Assembly (NCBI GenBank): GCA_963931655.1
Contig: OZ007036.1
Location: 806,001-870,000 of the forward strand
Length of the DNA stretch: 64,000 bases
Direction: 5' to 3'
Source: Butyricicoccus_B sp017886875
GTDB lineage: Bacteria; Bacillota; Clostridia; Oscillospirales; Butyricicoccaceae
Notes under the pieces: generated by a model
Database searches by the model: none
What the model was told of the DNA's origin: nothing
Seen by the model: the letters and a program-made list of their open reading frames with translations, nothing else
Part shown: positions 50,193 through 58,871 of the stretch, one piece after another
Numbering within the stretch: position 1 is the stretch's first letter
Layout of the letters: each line of letters begins with the position of its first letter
Made by a program: the position numbers and the translations under genes

Positions 50193-51551
50193 TTATTGAC
50201 CTAGAGAATTAATATCAACATAAGTATCAAGGTCAGCTGGAAGTTCTACACTAACAGAAGAACCAGTTTTTAGAACATCATAAACAACATTGATATCCAT
50301 ACCAACTGTTTGACCTTCAATATTCATTGTGCAAGCCATATCAGCAGTCATACCCTTAATTAGTCCGTTTTCAGGTGTGATTGTCATATCAATTTTATCC
50401 ATTGACATCTCTAAATCATCAGTTGTCATACCAAGCTGAGCAAATAGACTATCAATAGTAGAATTTATATAACCTGCAGAATAAGAAACATTATAAGTTC
50501 CGTCTGCTTGTTTGCTTAGAGTATCAATAGAAGATATAGGTTCTTTTTTGCTTAAAGCCTGAATGTCAACGCTTGAAAGCATTTCATCAAAGCTCATAGG
50601 CATTTTAATTTTCTGACCAGCGGTATTTACATAATAAACACCATCTGTATAGTATGCATTTATATCTGTATTCATATTTACATCTGTCTCTTGACCAACT
50701 AAAGCACCACTCATATTAATTTTAGTACTGCCAACAACAGAGAACTTGGATTTATCCATTTGCTCTAAATTCATAAGCATAGAAATTTTGGAGTCCATAT
50801 CCATGTTCATTACAGATACATCATTCATTTTCATATCCATTGTCATCTTGACATCTGCTTCCATATTAGTGGTTGCTGAATTTTTTTCTATAAGCTGAGC
50901 ATACTCATCATATAAATCAAACATATCTTGATATGGTTTAGCTTTTGTTGAGTCGATAGCACCATCTGCAACCAGCTTATCAAGTAAGTTGTCATATTTT
51001 GCGTCCTTAGGCTCAGTTGCAAGAGCAGTATAGCTCATAGCCACAACATGGTCACGTAGGAAATTATCTTCATCACAGTTTCCAATATCAATAACGCCCT
51101 TTTGCTCTGCAAAATCAATAGCGTTAGCATATGTAAAATCTGGATTTGTAGCGGTGTCTGAATAACCTAATGTACGCAGTAAGAATGTTGAATACATTTG
51201 AGCTGTGCAAACAGAGTTTGTGCTATAAGTTGTGTCGCTTGTACCGCTTGTTAGTTTATTTTCATACAGCCAACCAACATAAGGTTTAGCCCAATCTTGA
51301 ACATCAGTAAATGGAGTTTGATAATTTTTCTCTAAAGCCTCAGTTTCCTTACCTAACAAACGAACAAGCATAGTAGCAGCTTCGCCTCTTGTTGGTGCAC
51401 GGTCAAGCTGATAGCCTGTTTCAGTGCCCTTAAAAAGTCCCATTTGATTTAATGCATCTGCACAGTTAGTAAAATCAGCAGCAGAAGCATTTACAGCTAC
51501 AGCAGCAGAAAGAGCAGCACCAACAATAATACTTTTATAAAACTTTTTCAT
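50193..51551 (-). CDS. Exported SLH-domain protein with LppX/DUF6612-like C-terminal domain
   Basis: The 452-residue protein has a signal peptide (1-25, cleavage ASA|ADF, no lipobox) and about two to three SLH-like repeats (residues about 26-200; RAPTRGEAATMLVRLLG is the clearest). A C-terminal domain (about 220-450) of alternating polar/hydrophobic strands (MEADVKMTMDMKMNDVSVMN, AYYTDGVYYVNTAGQKIKMP) resembles the LolA/LppX-like or DUF6612 fold that binds lipids. The unusual Met/Asp alternation is notable. It is probably surface-anchored. Function unknown. It is monocistronic, with its own promoter and terminator. Confidence 0.82.
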   Translation of the reverse strand: MKKFYKSIIVGAALSAAVAVNASAADFTNCADALNQMGLFKGTETGYQLDRAPTRGEAATMLVRLLGKETEALEKNYQTPFTDVQDWAKPYVGWLYENKLTSGTSDTTYSTNSVCTAQMYSTFLLRTLGYSDTATNPDFTYANAIDFAEQKGVIDIGNCDEDNFLRDHVVAMSYTALATEPKDAKYDNLLDKLVADGAIDSTKAKPYQDMFDLYDEYAQLIEKNSATTNMEADVKMTMDMKMNDVSVMNMDMDSKISMLMNLEQMDKSKFSVVGSTKINMSGALVGQETDVNMNTDINAYYTDGVYYVNTAGQKIKMPMSFDEMLSSVDIQALSKKEPISSIDTLSKQADGTYNVSYSAGYINSTIDSLFAQLGMTTDDLEMSMDKIDMTITPENGLIKGMTADMACTMNIEGQTVGMDINVVYDVLKTGSSVSVELPADLDTYVDINSLGQ

Positions 51552-51574
51552 TATAAATCAACTCCCATCATTAA

Positions 51575-51623
51575 AGTCTATATAAGTATAACATATTTAC
51601 ATTTAAATAACAACATATAGACT
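51575..51623 (-). promoter_or_regulatory. Promoter of the SLH/LppX-like gene flanked by inverted repeats
   Basis: On the minus strand TTGTTA (51608-51613) and TATACT (51585-51590) are spaced 17 bases apart. Perfect 9-base inverted repeats AGTCTATAT (51575-51583) and ATATAGACT (51615-51623) flank the promoter just outside both boxes, suggesting a regulator that binds both sides. Confidence 0.55.
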
Positions 51624-51702
51624 GGTAAAATAATTGTTAAATTTTTGTCAATATTACATAATTTTTTGTTTCTTCCACAAATAAATTAGTATAGAATATA
51701 CC

Positions 51703-51730
51703 TTGTAAGTATACAATAAAAGTGTATAAT
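51703..51730 (+). promoter_or_regulatory. Promoter of ldh with overlapping dyad
   Basis: TTGTAA and TATAAT are separated by 16 bases. The -35 box is the left arm of a TTGTA-AGTA-TACAA dyad (51703-51716), a candidate operator. It is not a clear Rex-site match. Confidence 0.55.
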
Positions 51731-51796
51731 TAAAGCATAGGAATTAAGTATGAATTATTTGATATAAAATGTATATTTTGAAAGGATTGATTTATA

Positions 51797-52741
51797 ATGG
51801 CTAGCTTACGCAAATGTGGTGTTATTGGTGTCGGATTTGTTGGTGCAACTTGTGCTTTTACCCTTGCAACAAGCGGTTTATTTTCTGAGCTTGTGCTAGT
51901 AGACGCAAATCATAAAAAGGCTGAAGGTGAAGCAGCCGATATAAGCCACGGTATAGCTTTTTCTCAACCTTGTGTAGTTCGTGCAGGCGGATATGATGAC
52001 CTAAAGGAATGTGGTCTTATTGTAATAGCAGCAGGTGCAAATCAGAAACCAGGTGAAACAAGAATTGAACTTTTAGGCAGAAACAAAGCAATTATGCAAA
52101 GCATTGTAGAAAGCATTATGAACGTAAATAAAGATGCGATTTTACTTGTTGTTTCCAATCCTGTTGACTTATTAACTTATATGGCTCAAAAAATCTCTGG
52201 TCTTCCAGCAGGTCGAGTTATTGGTTCTGGTACTGTGCTTGACACTGCAAGACTTAAACATTTGTTAGGTCAATATCTTGAAATTGATAGCCGAAATGTT
52301 CATGCATTTATTGTTGGTGAACATGGTGATAGTGAGCTTGCAGTTTGGTCATCTGCTAACATTTCTGGTGTAGATTTAGATGATTACTGCAAAATCTCAG
52401 GTAAAGACTATTCACAGGAAACTCTTGATAAAATTTATATATCTGTTAGAGATGCAGCTTATTCAATTATTGAAGGTAAGGGTGCAACTTATTACGGTAT
52501 AGGTCTTGCAGTTAAGCGAATTGCAGAGGCTATTGTGCGTGATGAACATTCTGTTCTTCCTGTTTCCAGTATGGTAGATGGTCACTATGGTGTATCTGGT
52601 CTATGCCTTGGACTTCCATGCGTGCTTGGTAAAAATGGTGTAGAAAATGTGCTTGATATTCCTTTAAATGAAGCAGAAGCTGAAAAACTACGTTCATCTG
52701 CTGAAAAAATGAGAGCTCTTTTAGATGAAATAGGTTTATAA
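51797..52741 (+). CDS. ldh: L-lactate dehydrogenase
   Basis: The 314-residue NAD-dependent enzyme reduces pyruvate to lactate. Rossmann glycines are Gly11, Gly13 and Gly16. The substrate-specificity loop NQKPGETR has Gln83 (LDH-type; malate dehydrogenases have Arg) and Arg89. The active-site Asp149/Arg152 and His176 (IVGEHGDSE) are intact. It regenerates NAD during fermentation. AAAGGATTG precedes the ATG. It is monocistronic with a perfect terminator. Confidence 0.95.
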   Translation: MASLRKCGVIGVGFVGATCAFTLATSGLFSELVLVDANHKKAEGEAADISHGIAFSQPCVVRAGGYDDLKECGLIVIAAGANQKPGETRIELLGRNKAIMQSIVESIMNVNKDAILLVVSNPVDLLTYMAQKISGLPAGRVIGSGTVLDTARLKHLLGQYLEIDSRNVHAFIVGEHGDSELAVWSSANISGVDLDDYCKISGKDYSQETLDKIYISVRDAAYSIIEGKGATYYGIGLAVKRIAEAIVRDEHSVLPVSSMVDGHYGVSGLCLGLPCVLGKNGVENVLDIPLNEAEAEKLRSSAEKMRALLDEIGL

Positions 52742-52747
52742 AAAAAT

Positions 52748-52781
52748 AAAACTGGTATGATAAAATTATCATACCAGTTTT
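52748..52781. terminator. Bidirectional terminator between ldh and the SCP2 gene
   Basis: Sixteen-base perfect arms (AAAACTGGTATGATAA and complement) with a 2-base loop lie between convergent genes, with A/T-runs at both ends. Confidence 0.9.
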
Positions 52782-52784
52782 TTA

Positions 52785-53108
52785 TTATTTTTGAATAAGG
52801 TCTTTAAACAATAATAGTTTGTCAATATTGCCTTCAACCTTCATTTTACCCTCAGCGATTGCGGTATCAACATCAAGTTTACCTGATACAATCTTTTGAA
52901 GATTGCTGATGGCAACTGAAATTGTAGCATCTCTGTCAATATATTCATAAGGCATGACAGAAAGCACACCATCAAGGATTTCAATATAAAAAACGCCGCC
53001 AATTTTGCCAGTTAGATTTACTTGGATTGCTAACTTACCTTGTACACCTGATAAATCTTTTTCAGATAAACGCTTGTAAATCATGTCTGTGAGTATTTTA
53101 TCTTTCAT
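52785..53108 (-). CDS. SCP2 sterol-binding-domain protein
   Basis: The 107-residue protein is a single SCP-2-like domain: LAIQVNLTGKIGGVFYIEILDG, a VMPYEYIDRDATISVAISNLQKIV core and an ending GKMKVEGNIDKLLLFKDLI, which is the typical closing motif. The fold binds lipids or other hydrophobic ligands; in Firmicutes the ligand is unknown. No signal or membrane segment. It is upstream of the ldh terminator on the opposite strand and is probably monocistronic. Confidence 0.88.
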   Translation of the reverse strand: MKDKILTDMIYKRLSEKDLSGVQGKLAIQVNLTGKIGGVFYIEILDGVLSVMPYEYIDRDATISVAISNLQKIVSGKLDVDTAIAEGKMKVEGNIDKLLLFKDLIQK

Positions 53109-53210
53109 ATTAGTTCCCTTTCTTTACAAATATATATTACATTTATTATGCAATAAATATATTCAAAAATCAAGAATAATATGAAATATTAGCCTAATTT
53201 TGGCAATTTG

Positions 53211-53609
53211 TTATGTTTTCTTAATAAATTCATTGCCACAATTTGGGCAATGAATACTGATTTTGCCCTTTCCTCTTGGCACTCTTAAATAAGTCTTACA
53301 GCATTTACATTTAAAATATCTATGCTCTTTTCTATCTTTAAAACGGAAAAAAGCATTATTTATATTTTCTTTTTGCGGCATATACCAAGATAAAAAACGC
53401 TCATTTTCTGCCTGTCTTTTTGCAATATTTCTTGAAAACATACGATAATAGCACAAGCCTATTATAACAAGCACAAAAATAGAAAATATATCAGACCTTA
53501 CAAAACTCCAAACTGCTGCACAAATTAAGCCTACAATCATTAAAAAATGATTTAATTCATCATTTCCATAGCGACCATACATAAAACGTCGAATAAATTC
53601 AAGTATCAT
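53211..53609 (-). CDS. Membrane protein with C-terminal zinc ribbon
   Basis: The 132-residue protein has two hydrophobic helices (about 22-37 and 42-57) and, after a basic segment, a C-terminal zinc ribbon (CKCCKTYLRVPRGKGKISIHCPNCGN, of which the pairs CKCC and CPNC supply ligands, about 100-127). The two Cys pairs and the LRVPRGKGK spacer match small zinc-ribbon proteins of Clostridia with unknown function. It lies 24 bases after engB on the same strand, so it may be the last gene of the lon-engB transcript. Confidence 0.75.
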   Translation of the reverse strand: MILEFIRRFMYGRYGNDELNHFLMIVGLICAAVWSFVRSDIFSIFVLVIIGLCYYRMFSRNIAKRQAENERFLSWYMPQKENINNAFFRFKDRKEHRYFKCKCCKTYLRVPRGKGKISIHCPNCGNEFIKKT

Positions 53610-53633
53610 AATAATTTTTCTCCAATCTTATGT

Positions 53634-54233
53634 TTAATTGTCCCCTATTTCAGCCGCCCTTTGAATAATTTCTAAAACTTCCTCTTTTCCATCGCCCTTT
53701 TCAGCTGAAAAAGCGATAACAGGCACATCATCAGGAAGTAATAGAGTTTCACGAATTACCTTGATATTTTCTTCTCTTTCGGATTTTTTTCTAAGCTTAT
53801 CAAGCTTATTTGCAATAACTATAAATGGCATTTCAGTACCTAAAAACCATCTAGCCATTGTCTGGTCATCTTTGGTTGGTTTATGACGCATATCAACAAT
53901 TTGTATACCAAGCGTTATTAAACCAGAAGCAAAATAAGTATCTATGAGTTTGCCCCATCTATCTCTTTCGCTTTTAGAAACCTTAGCATAGCCATAGCCT
54001 GGGAGGTCAACAAAATAAGCTTTTTTATCAATTTCAAAAAAGTTAATATGCACTGTTTTTCCTGGTTGGTTACCAACTCTAGCAAAGTTTTTTCTGCCAA
54101 GCAGCTTGTTTATTGTTGATGATTTACCAACATTTGATTTACCTGCAAAAACTATTTGAGGCAAATTATCATCTGGAAAATCACTTTGCTTTACAGCTGA
54201 ACGAATAAATTCCGCATTATGAAGATTTAACAT
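53634..54233 (-). CDS. engB: Ribosome biogenesis GTPase YsxC/EngB
   Basis: The 199-residue GTPase has the P-loop AGKSNVGKSSTINKLLG near residue 30, the G2 threonine in QPGKTVHINFFEI, G3 DLPGYGYAKV near 75, and G4 NKLDKL near 141. EngB/YsxC is essential for 50S subunit assembly in Bacillus. It follows lon by 15 bases, an arrangement (lon-ysxC) conserved in Firmicutes. Confidence 0.96.
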   Translation of the reverse strand: MLNLHNAEFIRSAVKQSDFPDDNLPQIVFAGKSNVGKSSTINKLLGRKNFARVGNQPGKTVHINFFEIDKKAYFVDLPGYGYAKVSKSERDRWGKLIDTYFASGLITLGIQIVDMRHKPTKDDQTMARWFLGTEMPFIVIANKLDKLRKKSEREENIKVIRETLLLPDDVPVIAFSAEKGDGKEEVLEIIQRAAEIGDN

Positions 54234-54248
54234 TTTTTCACCTCCCTA

Positions 54249-56663
54249 TTACTGACACATGTCAGGTATTTGATTAACATTGTGACTAATAGAAACTGAA
54301 GGGTCTATTTTTGTTTTTTTCTTTTTAATGCGTTTGGAAAAATCAATAGCTGTATGCATAACAGTATCCATATCTTCTGCAATAACAAATTTTACATTTT
54401 GTTTTACAACATCTAAAACTTCCTCTAAATCTGGCTCATTATCCTTTGGGATAATAATTGTTTTAATTCCAGAGCGATAAGCAGCCATAGTTTTCTCACG
54501 AAGTCCACCTATTGGCAGCACTCTGCCACGAAGTGTAACTTCACCTGTCATAGCCACATCTGCTCTAACAGGTGCATTAGTAAGTGCAGATATAAGTGCA
54601 GTTGTGATAGTTATACCAGCAGATGGGCCATCTTTTGGAATTGCAGCCTCTGGAAAATGTATATGCATATCAAGCTCTTTATAGAAATTAGGCTCAATGT
54701 CAAGTTCTTCTGCACGTGAACGAACAAATGTGAGTGCAGCTTTTGCACTTTCTTGCATAACCGTACCAAGATTACCAGTAACCTCAATTTTACCTGTACC
54801 AGCAACGACCGCAGCTTCTGCTTGCAGCATTTCACCGCCAACGCTTGTCCATGCTAGACCATTTACAACGCCTACTTGGTCTTTTTTAGATATAGCATCA
54901 TCTTTATATTTAGCATGTCCTAAAATATCTTGTAAATTGTCTTTTGTTATTGTAATTTTATTGGTTTTGGTTTCTACAATACGTTTTGCAATTTTTCGGC
55001 ATAGTTTAGCTATTATTTGTTCCAAACGTCTAACGCCAGCTTCTCTTGTGTAACCAGACACCATAAGATGTAGTATTTCTTCTGATATTTCAACCTGTTC
55101 TGGTTTTAAGCCGTGTTTTTTAAGCTGTTTACTAAGCAAATGACGCTTTGCAATTTGCACTTTTTCTTCTTCTGTGTAGCTTGGAAGTTCGATAACCTCC
55201 ATACGGTCTAAAAGCGGACGAGGAATAGTACCTAAATCATTTGCAGTGGTTACAAATAAAACATCAGATAAATCAAATGGCAATTCTATATAATGGTCTC
55301 TAAAAGCGTTATTTTGCTCGGTGTCTAGCACTTCAAGCATAGCAGACGCTGGGTCACCTCTAAAATCATTGCCCATTTTATCTATTTCGTCCATAAGCAT
55401 AAGCGGATTTTTGCTATCAGCCTGTGTCATAGCGTTCATTATTCTGCCCGCCATAGCACCTATATAAGTTTTTCTATGACCTCTAATATCTGCTTCATCT
55501 CTAACACCACCTAGAGAAAAACGGACATAATTTCTTCCCATAGCCTCAGCGATAGAATGAGCAATAGAAGTTTTACCTACTCCTGGAGGGCCTGCTAAAC
55601 ATAAAACTTGACCTTTAAGCTCTGGAGCTAACACTTTGACAGCTAAAAACTCTAAAATACGCTCTTTGACTTTTTCTAAACCGTAATGCTCACGGTTTAA
55701 AATCTCCTCAGCCTTTTTTAGATTATGCTGCTCTTTAGTTGTTTTATTCCAAGGTAGACTAAGTACAGTGTCAAGATAAGTGCGAATTACACCGCTTTCA
55801 GCAGATGTGCTGCTCATTTTGCAAAGACGATTTACTTCTTTTAGCAGTTTTTCTGTGTGTTCATCTGGCAGTTTTAAAGCATTTATTTTTTCTCTATATT
55901 GCTCTGCTTCTGTTTCGGTGTCATTTTCTCCAAGCTCAGACTGAATAACCTTCATTTGTTCACGAAGATAATATTCTCTTTGGTTTTTGTCAATCTGGTC
56001 TCGTACTTTTTCTTGAATTTCACTTTCTACTTTAAGAATTTCTATTTCATCGGTTAAAATGCGAATAACCCTTGTTATTCTTTTTGTAACGCTGAGTTCT
56101 TCTAAAATTTCCTGTTTTACTTGATAATCTATACCTATATTTTGTGTGATATAATCAGCTAAATAGCCAATTTCACCGCCTTCAGCGACCATCATAATAA
56201 CATCACGAGAAATTTTAGACATATATTCGGTGTATTCATCAAAACGCTGTTGAGCAGTACGAACTAAAGCCTGTTCTCTGCGATATGATGGGAATGGGTG
56301 AAAATCTTCAAGCTCTATAACACTTGCATAAAGACAGCCATTTTCCTCCATGGTTTCAAATTCTACTGCTCTAGCACGTTTTTTACCCTCTACAAGCACA
56401 CGAATATTATCACCAGGCATACGAAGTATTTGCTTTATAGTGCAAATAGTGCCCACATCATATAAATCTTTTTCTTTTGGATTATCTGTTTTAAGGTCGG
56501 TTTGTGCGGTTAAAAACAGCTTTTGACCGTCTTTCATAGCCGCTTCAAGTGCCTTAATAGACATTAGTCTACCAACATCAAAATGAATAAGCATTCTAGG
56601 GAAAGCTGTAAGACCACGAAGTGGCAATACAGGCAATAGCTGAATGCTTTCATGCTTTTTCAT
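54249..56663 (-). CDS. lon: ATP-dependent protease Lon (LonA)
   Basis: The 804-residue LonA has an N-terminal substrate domain (LPVLPLRGLTAFPRMLIHFD), a AAA+ module (Walker A GPPGVGKTS near residue 355, Walker B LMLMDEIDKMG) and the C-terminal protease with the catalytic Ser in PKDGPSAGI and Lys in GLREKTMAAYRSG. It degrades misfolded and regulatory proteins. Its own promoter (TTGCAT-17-TATACT) lies between it and the clpX terminator, so it can be expressed separately from tig-clpP-clpX. Confidence 0.97.
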   Translation of the reverse strand: MKKHESIQLLPVLPLRGLTAFPRMLIHFDVGRLMSIKALEAAMKDGQKLFLTAQTDLKTDNPKEKDLYDVGTICTIKQILRMPGDNIRVLVEGKKRARAVEFETMEENGCLYASVIELEDFHPFPSYRREQALVRTAQQRFDEYTEYMSKISRDVIMMVAEGGEIGYLADYITQNIGIDYQVKQEILEELSVTKRITRVIRILTDEIEILKVESEIQEKVRDQIDKNQREYYLREQMKVIQSELGENDTETEAEQYREKINALKLPDEHTEKLLKEVNRLCKMSSTSAESGVIRTYLDTVLSLPWNKTTKEQHNLKKAEEILNREHYGLEKVKERILEFLAVKVLAPELKGQVLCLAGPPGVGKTSIAHSIAEAMGRNYVRFSLGGVRDEADIRGHRKTYIGAMAGRIMNAMTQADSKNPLMLMDEIDKMGNDFRGDPASAMLEVLDTEQNNAFRDHYIELPFDLSDVLFVTTANDLGTIPRPLLDRMEVIELPSYTEEEKVQIAKRHLLSKQLKKHGLKPEQVEISEEILHLMVSGYTREAGVRRLEQIIAKLCRKIAKRIVETKTNKITITKDNLQDILGHAKYKDDAISKKDQVGVVNGLAWTSVGGEMLQAEAAVVAGTGKIEVTGNLGTVMQESAKAALTFVRSRAEELDIEPNFYKELDMHIHFPEAAIPKDGPSAGITITTALISALTNAPVRADVAMTGEVTLRGRVLPIGGLREKTMAAYRSGIKTIIIPKDNEPDLEEVLDVVKQNVKFVIAEDMDTVMHTAIDFSKRIKKKKTKIDPSVSISHNVNQIPDMCQ

Positions 56664-56704
56664 ATCTTCAACTCTCCTATACAGCAGGATTTTTCACTTA
56701 TTTC

Positions 56705-56733
56705 AGTATAATCTAAACCCGTTTACAATGCAA
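56705..56733 (-). promoter_or_regulatory. Promoter of lon-engB
   Basis: On the minus strand TTGCAT and TATACT are separated by 17 bases in the gap after the clpX terminator. No CtsR or CIRCE site is visible. Confidence 0.65.
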
Positions 56734-56757
56734 GCAACATTAGTTGCCAAAATAGAC

Positions 56758-56785
56758 AAAAGGGTGCAGCAAGTACACTACACCC
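56758..56785 (-). terminator. Terminator of clpX
   Basis: On the minus strand GGGTGTAG pairs with CTGCACCC (one G-U) with an 8-base loop followed by TTTTG, 6 bases after the clpX stop. It separates clpX from lon. Confidence 0.7.
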
Positions 56786-56791
56786 CATTTT

Positions 56792-58072
56792 TTAATTTGT
56801 GGTATCTTTTTTCATTCTAGGTTTTCTAGTTTTGGTGATTACTGGTTCACCCTCATGGTTAATTACAGATTTTGTAATAGTAACCTTTTGGATATTTTCA
56901 TCAGATGGAATTTCAAACATAATATTTGTCATAACATCTTCAAGAACACCACGCAGACCTCTTGCACCTGTTTTACGTTCAACAGCAATTCTAGCAACTT
57001 CACGTAGAGCTTCCTCATCAAATTCAAGTTCTACATTATCAAGTTCAAATAGCTTTTTATACTGTTTAACCAGTGCATTTTTAGGCTCAACTAAAATACG
57101 GATAAGAGCCTCCTCATCAAGACTATCCAGACTTACAATAGCAGGAAGTCTGCCGATAATCTCAGGAATGAGACCGAATTTCATAAGGTCATGAGGTTCA
57201 ATTTTAGCAAGCAATTTAGATACATCTTCATCTTTTTTGCTTGCCACCTCAGCACCAAAACCAAGACCTTGTTTACCTGTGCGGTTTTGAATGATTTTTT
57301 CAATGCCATCAAAAGCACCGCCACAGATAAATAAAATATTAGTTGTATCAATTTGGATAAAATCCTGATGAGGGTGCTTTCTACCGCCCTGAGGAGGTAC
57401 ATTTGCAGTCGTACCTTCTAACATTTTAAGAAGTGCTTGCTGAACGCCTTCACCAGAAACATCACGAGTTATTGAAGGATTTTCACTCTTACGAGCGATT
57501 TTATCAATCTCATCAACATAAATAATACCACGCTGAGCCAGCTCTACATCAAAATCGGCTGCTTGAATAAGTCTAAGCAGTATATTTTCAACATCTTCAC
57601 CGACATAACCAGCTTCAGTAAGTGTAGTAGCATCTGCAATAGCAAATGGAACTTTTAAAGTTTTAGCTAGAGTTTGTGCAAGTAAGGTTTTACCCGAACC
57701 AGATGGCCCTAGCATAAGAATATTACTTTTTTGTAGCTCTACATCATCGCCACCGCGGAAAATTCGCTTATAATGGTTATAAACCGCAACAGATAATGCA
57801 ACTTTTGCACGGTCTTGACCGATTACATACTCATCAAGTACAGCTTTAAGCTGCATAGGAGTTGGAAGTTCTTCCTCTGCCTGCTGATTGTATGAGTTTG
57901 GGATTTCAATTTCATCTTCATATCCAAATTCTTCTTCGAGGATACTTGCACATATACCTATACACTCATCACAGATAAAAACTCCTGGACCTGCAATCAG
58001 TTTACGAACCTTTTCTTGTGACTTGCCACAAAAAGAACATTTCACTGATCTTCTTTCGTCTTGCTTTGACAT
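56792..58072 (-). CDS. clpX: ATP-dependent Clp protease ATPase subunit ClpX
   Basis: The 426-residue unfoldase has the N-terminal C4 zinc domain (CSFCGK and CDECIGIC, residues about 13-40), Walker A GPSGSGKT near residue 127, Walker B IIYVDEIDKI near 188 and the IGF-type ClpP-binding loop seen as GLGF near 273. The C-terminal Clp_ATPase D2 domain includes TGARGLR. It feeds substrates to ClpP, encoded directly upstream. Confidence 0.97.
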   Translation of the reverse strand: MSKQDERRSVKCSFCGKSQEKVRKLIAGPGVFICDECIGICASILEEEFGYEDEIEIPNSYNQQAEEELPTPMQLKAVLDEYVIGQDRAKVALSVAVYNHYKRIFRGGDDVELQKSNILMLGPSGSGKTLLAQTLAKTLKVPFAIADATTLTEAGYVGEDVENILLRLIQAADFDVELAQRGIIYVDEIDKIARKSENPSITRDVSGEGVQQALLKMLEGTTANVPPQGGRKHPHQDFIQIDTTNILFICGGAFDGIEKIIQNRTGKQGLGFGAEVASKKDEDVSKLLAKIEPHDLMKFGLIPEIIGRLPAIVSLDSLDEEALIRILVEPKNALVKQYKKLFELDNVELEFDEEALREVARIAVERKTGARGLRGVLEDVMTNIMFEIPSDENIQKVTITKSVINHEGEPVITKTRKPRMKKDTTN

Positions 58073-58122
58073 GATTACCTCTTTCCGGCAATAATATGCC
58101 GCTTATACATCGTCATACCAAT

Positions 58123-58163
58123 AAAACCGCTGCACCGAAAACTCAATGTGGTGTAGCGGTTTT
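58123..58163 (-). other. Hairpin between clpP and clpX
   Basis: On the minus strand AAAACCGCTACACC pairs with GGTGCAGCGGTTTT (one mismatch region) around a 13-base loop and is followed by ATTGG. It resembles a weak terminator, so clpX may be expressed at a lower level than clpP or from a separate start. Confidence 0.6.
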
Positions 58164-58179
58164 ACATTAACAGATAACT

Positions 58180-58764
58180 TTATCTTTTATCAAAAACCTT
58201 ATCAATCAGACCATATTCCATAGCCTCGTGAGCACCCATGAAATTATCACGGTCGGTGTCACGTTCGATTGTTTCGAGCGGTTTTCCCGTATTCTCCGCC
58301 AGAATTTTATTAAGCTTATCTCTTGTCTTAAGAATCCAATCGGCATGGATTTTGATATCTGATGCTTGACCTTTAGCACCGCCAAGTGGCTGATGAATCA
58401 TAATTTCGCTGTTAGGTAAAGCATAACGCTTACCCTTAGCACCTGATGAAAGCAGGAATGCACCCATAGATGCAGCCAGACCTACACAGATAGTAGAAAC
58501 ATCAGGCTTGATATAATTCATAGTATCATAGATAGCCATGCCAGCGGTCACAGAACCACCTGGGCTATTGATATAGAATGAAATATCCTTGTCTGGGTCT
58601 TGTGCCTCAAGGTATAGAAGCTGAGCGATAACCAGTGAAGCGGTTACATCGTTAACTTCCTCTGACAGAAAAATAATACGGTCGTTGAGCAGACGGGAAT
58701 AGATATCATAAGAGCGTTCACCGCCACGGTTGGTCGGCTCAATGACCATTGGTACCAAACTCAT
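58180..58764 (-). CDS. clpP: ATP-dependent Clp protease proteolytic subunit ClpP
   Basis: The 194-residue serine peptidase has catalytic Ser99 (GLAASMGAFLL), His124 (IMIHQPLGGAKGQ) and Asp173 in the DTDRDNF segment. The N-terminal LVPMVIEPTNRGGERSYDIY is the processed loop region of typical ClpP. It forms the tetradecameric chamber that works with ClpX. It lies between tig and clpX, as in many Gram-positive and Gram-negative bacteria. Confidence 0.97.
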   Translation of the reverse strand: MSLVPMVIEPTNRGGERSYDIYSRLLNDRIIFLSEEVNDVTASLVIAQLLYLEAQDPDKDISFYINSPGGSVTAGMAIYDTMNYIKPDVSTICVGLAASMGAFLLSSGAKGKRYALPNSEIMIHQPLGGAKGQASDIKIHADWILKTRDKLNKILAENTGKPLETIERDTDRDNFMGAHEAMEYGLIDKVFDKR

Positions 58765-58833
58765 AAATTATGTTCTCCTTTCAAATGTCCTTCGCTTGCA
58801 ATAAACGAATATGGCAGCACCATTCTTTCTTGT

Positions 58834-58860
58834 CCCCGAAGGATACACCCTTGTCCGGAG
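58834..58860 (-). other. Hairpin between tig and clpP
   Basis: On the minus strand CTCCG pairs with CGGGG and AAGG pairs with CCTT, with a 3-base bulge and a 6-base loop, just after the tig stop. No T-run follows, so it is more likely a processing or stability element than a terminator. Confidence 0.45.
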
Positions 58861-58871
58861 TGAAGAAAAAA

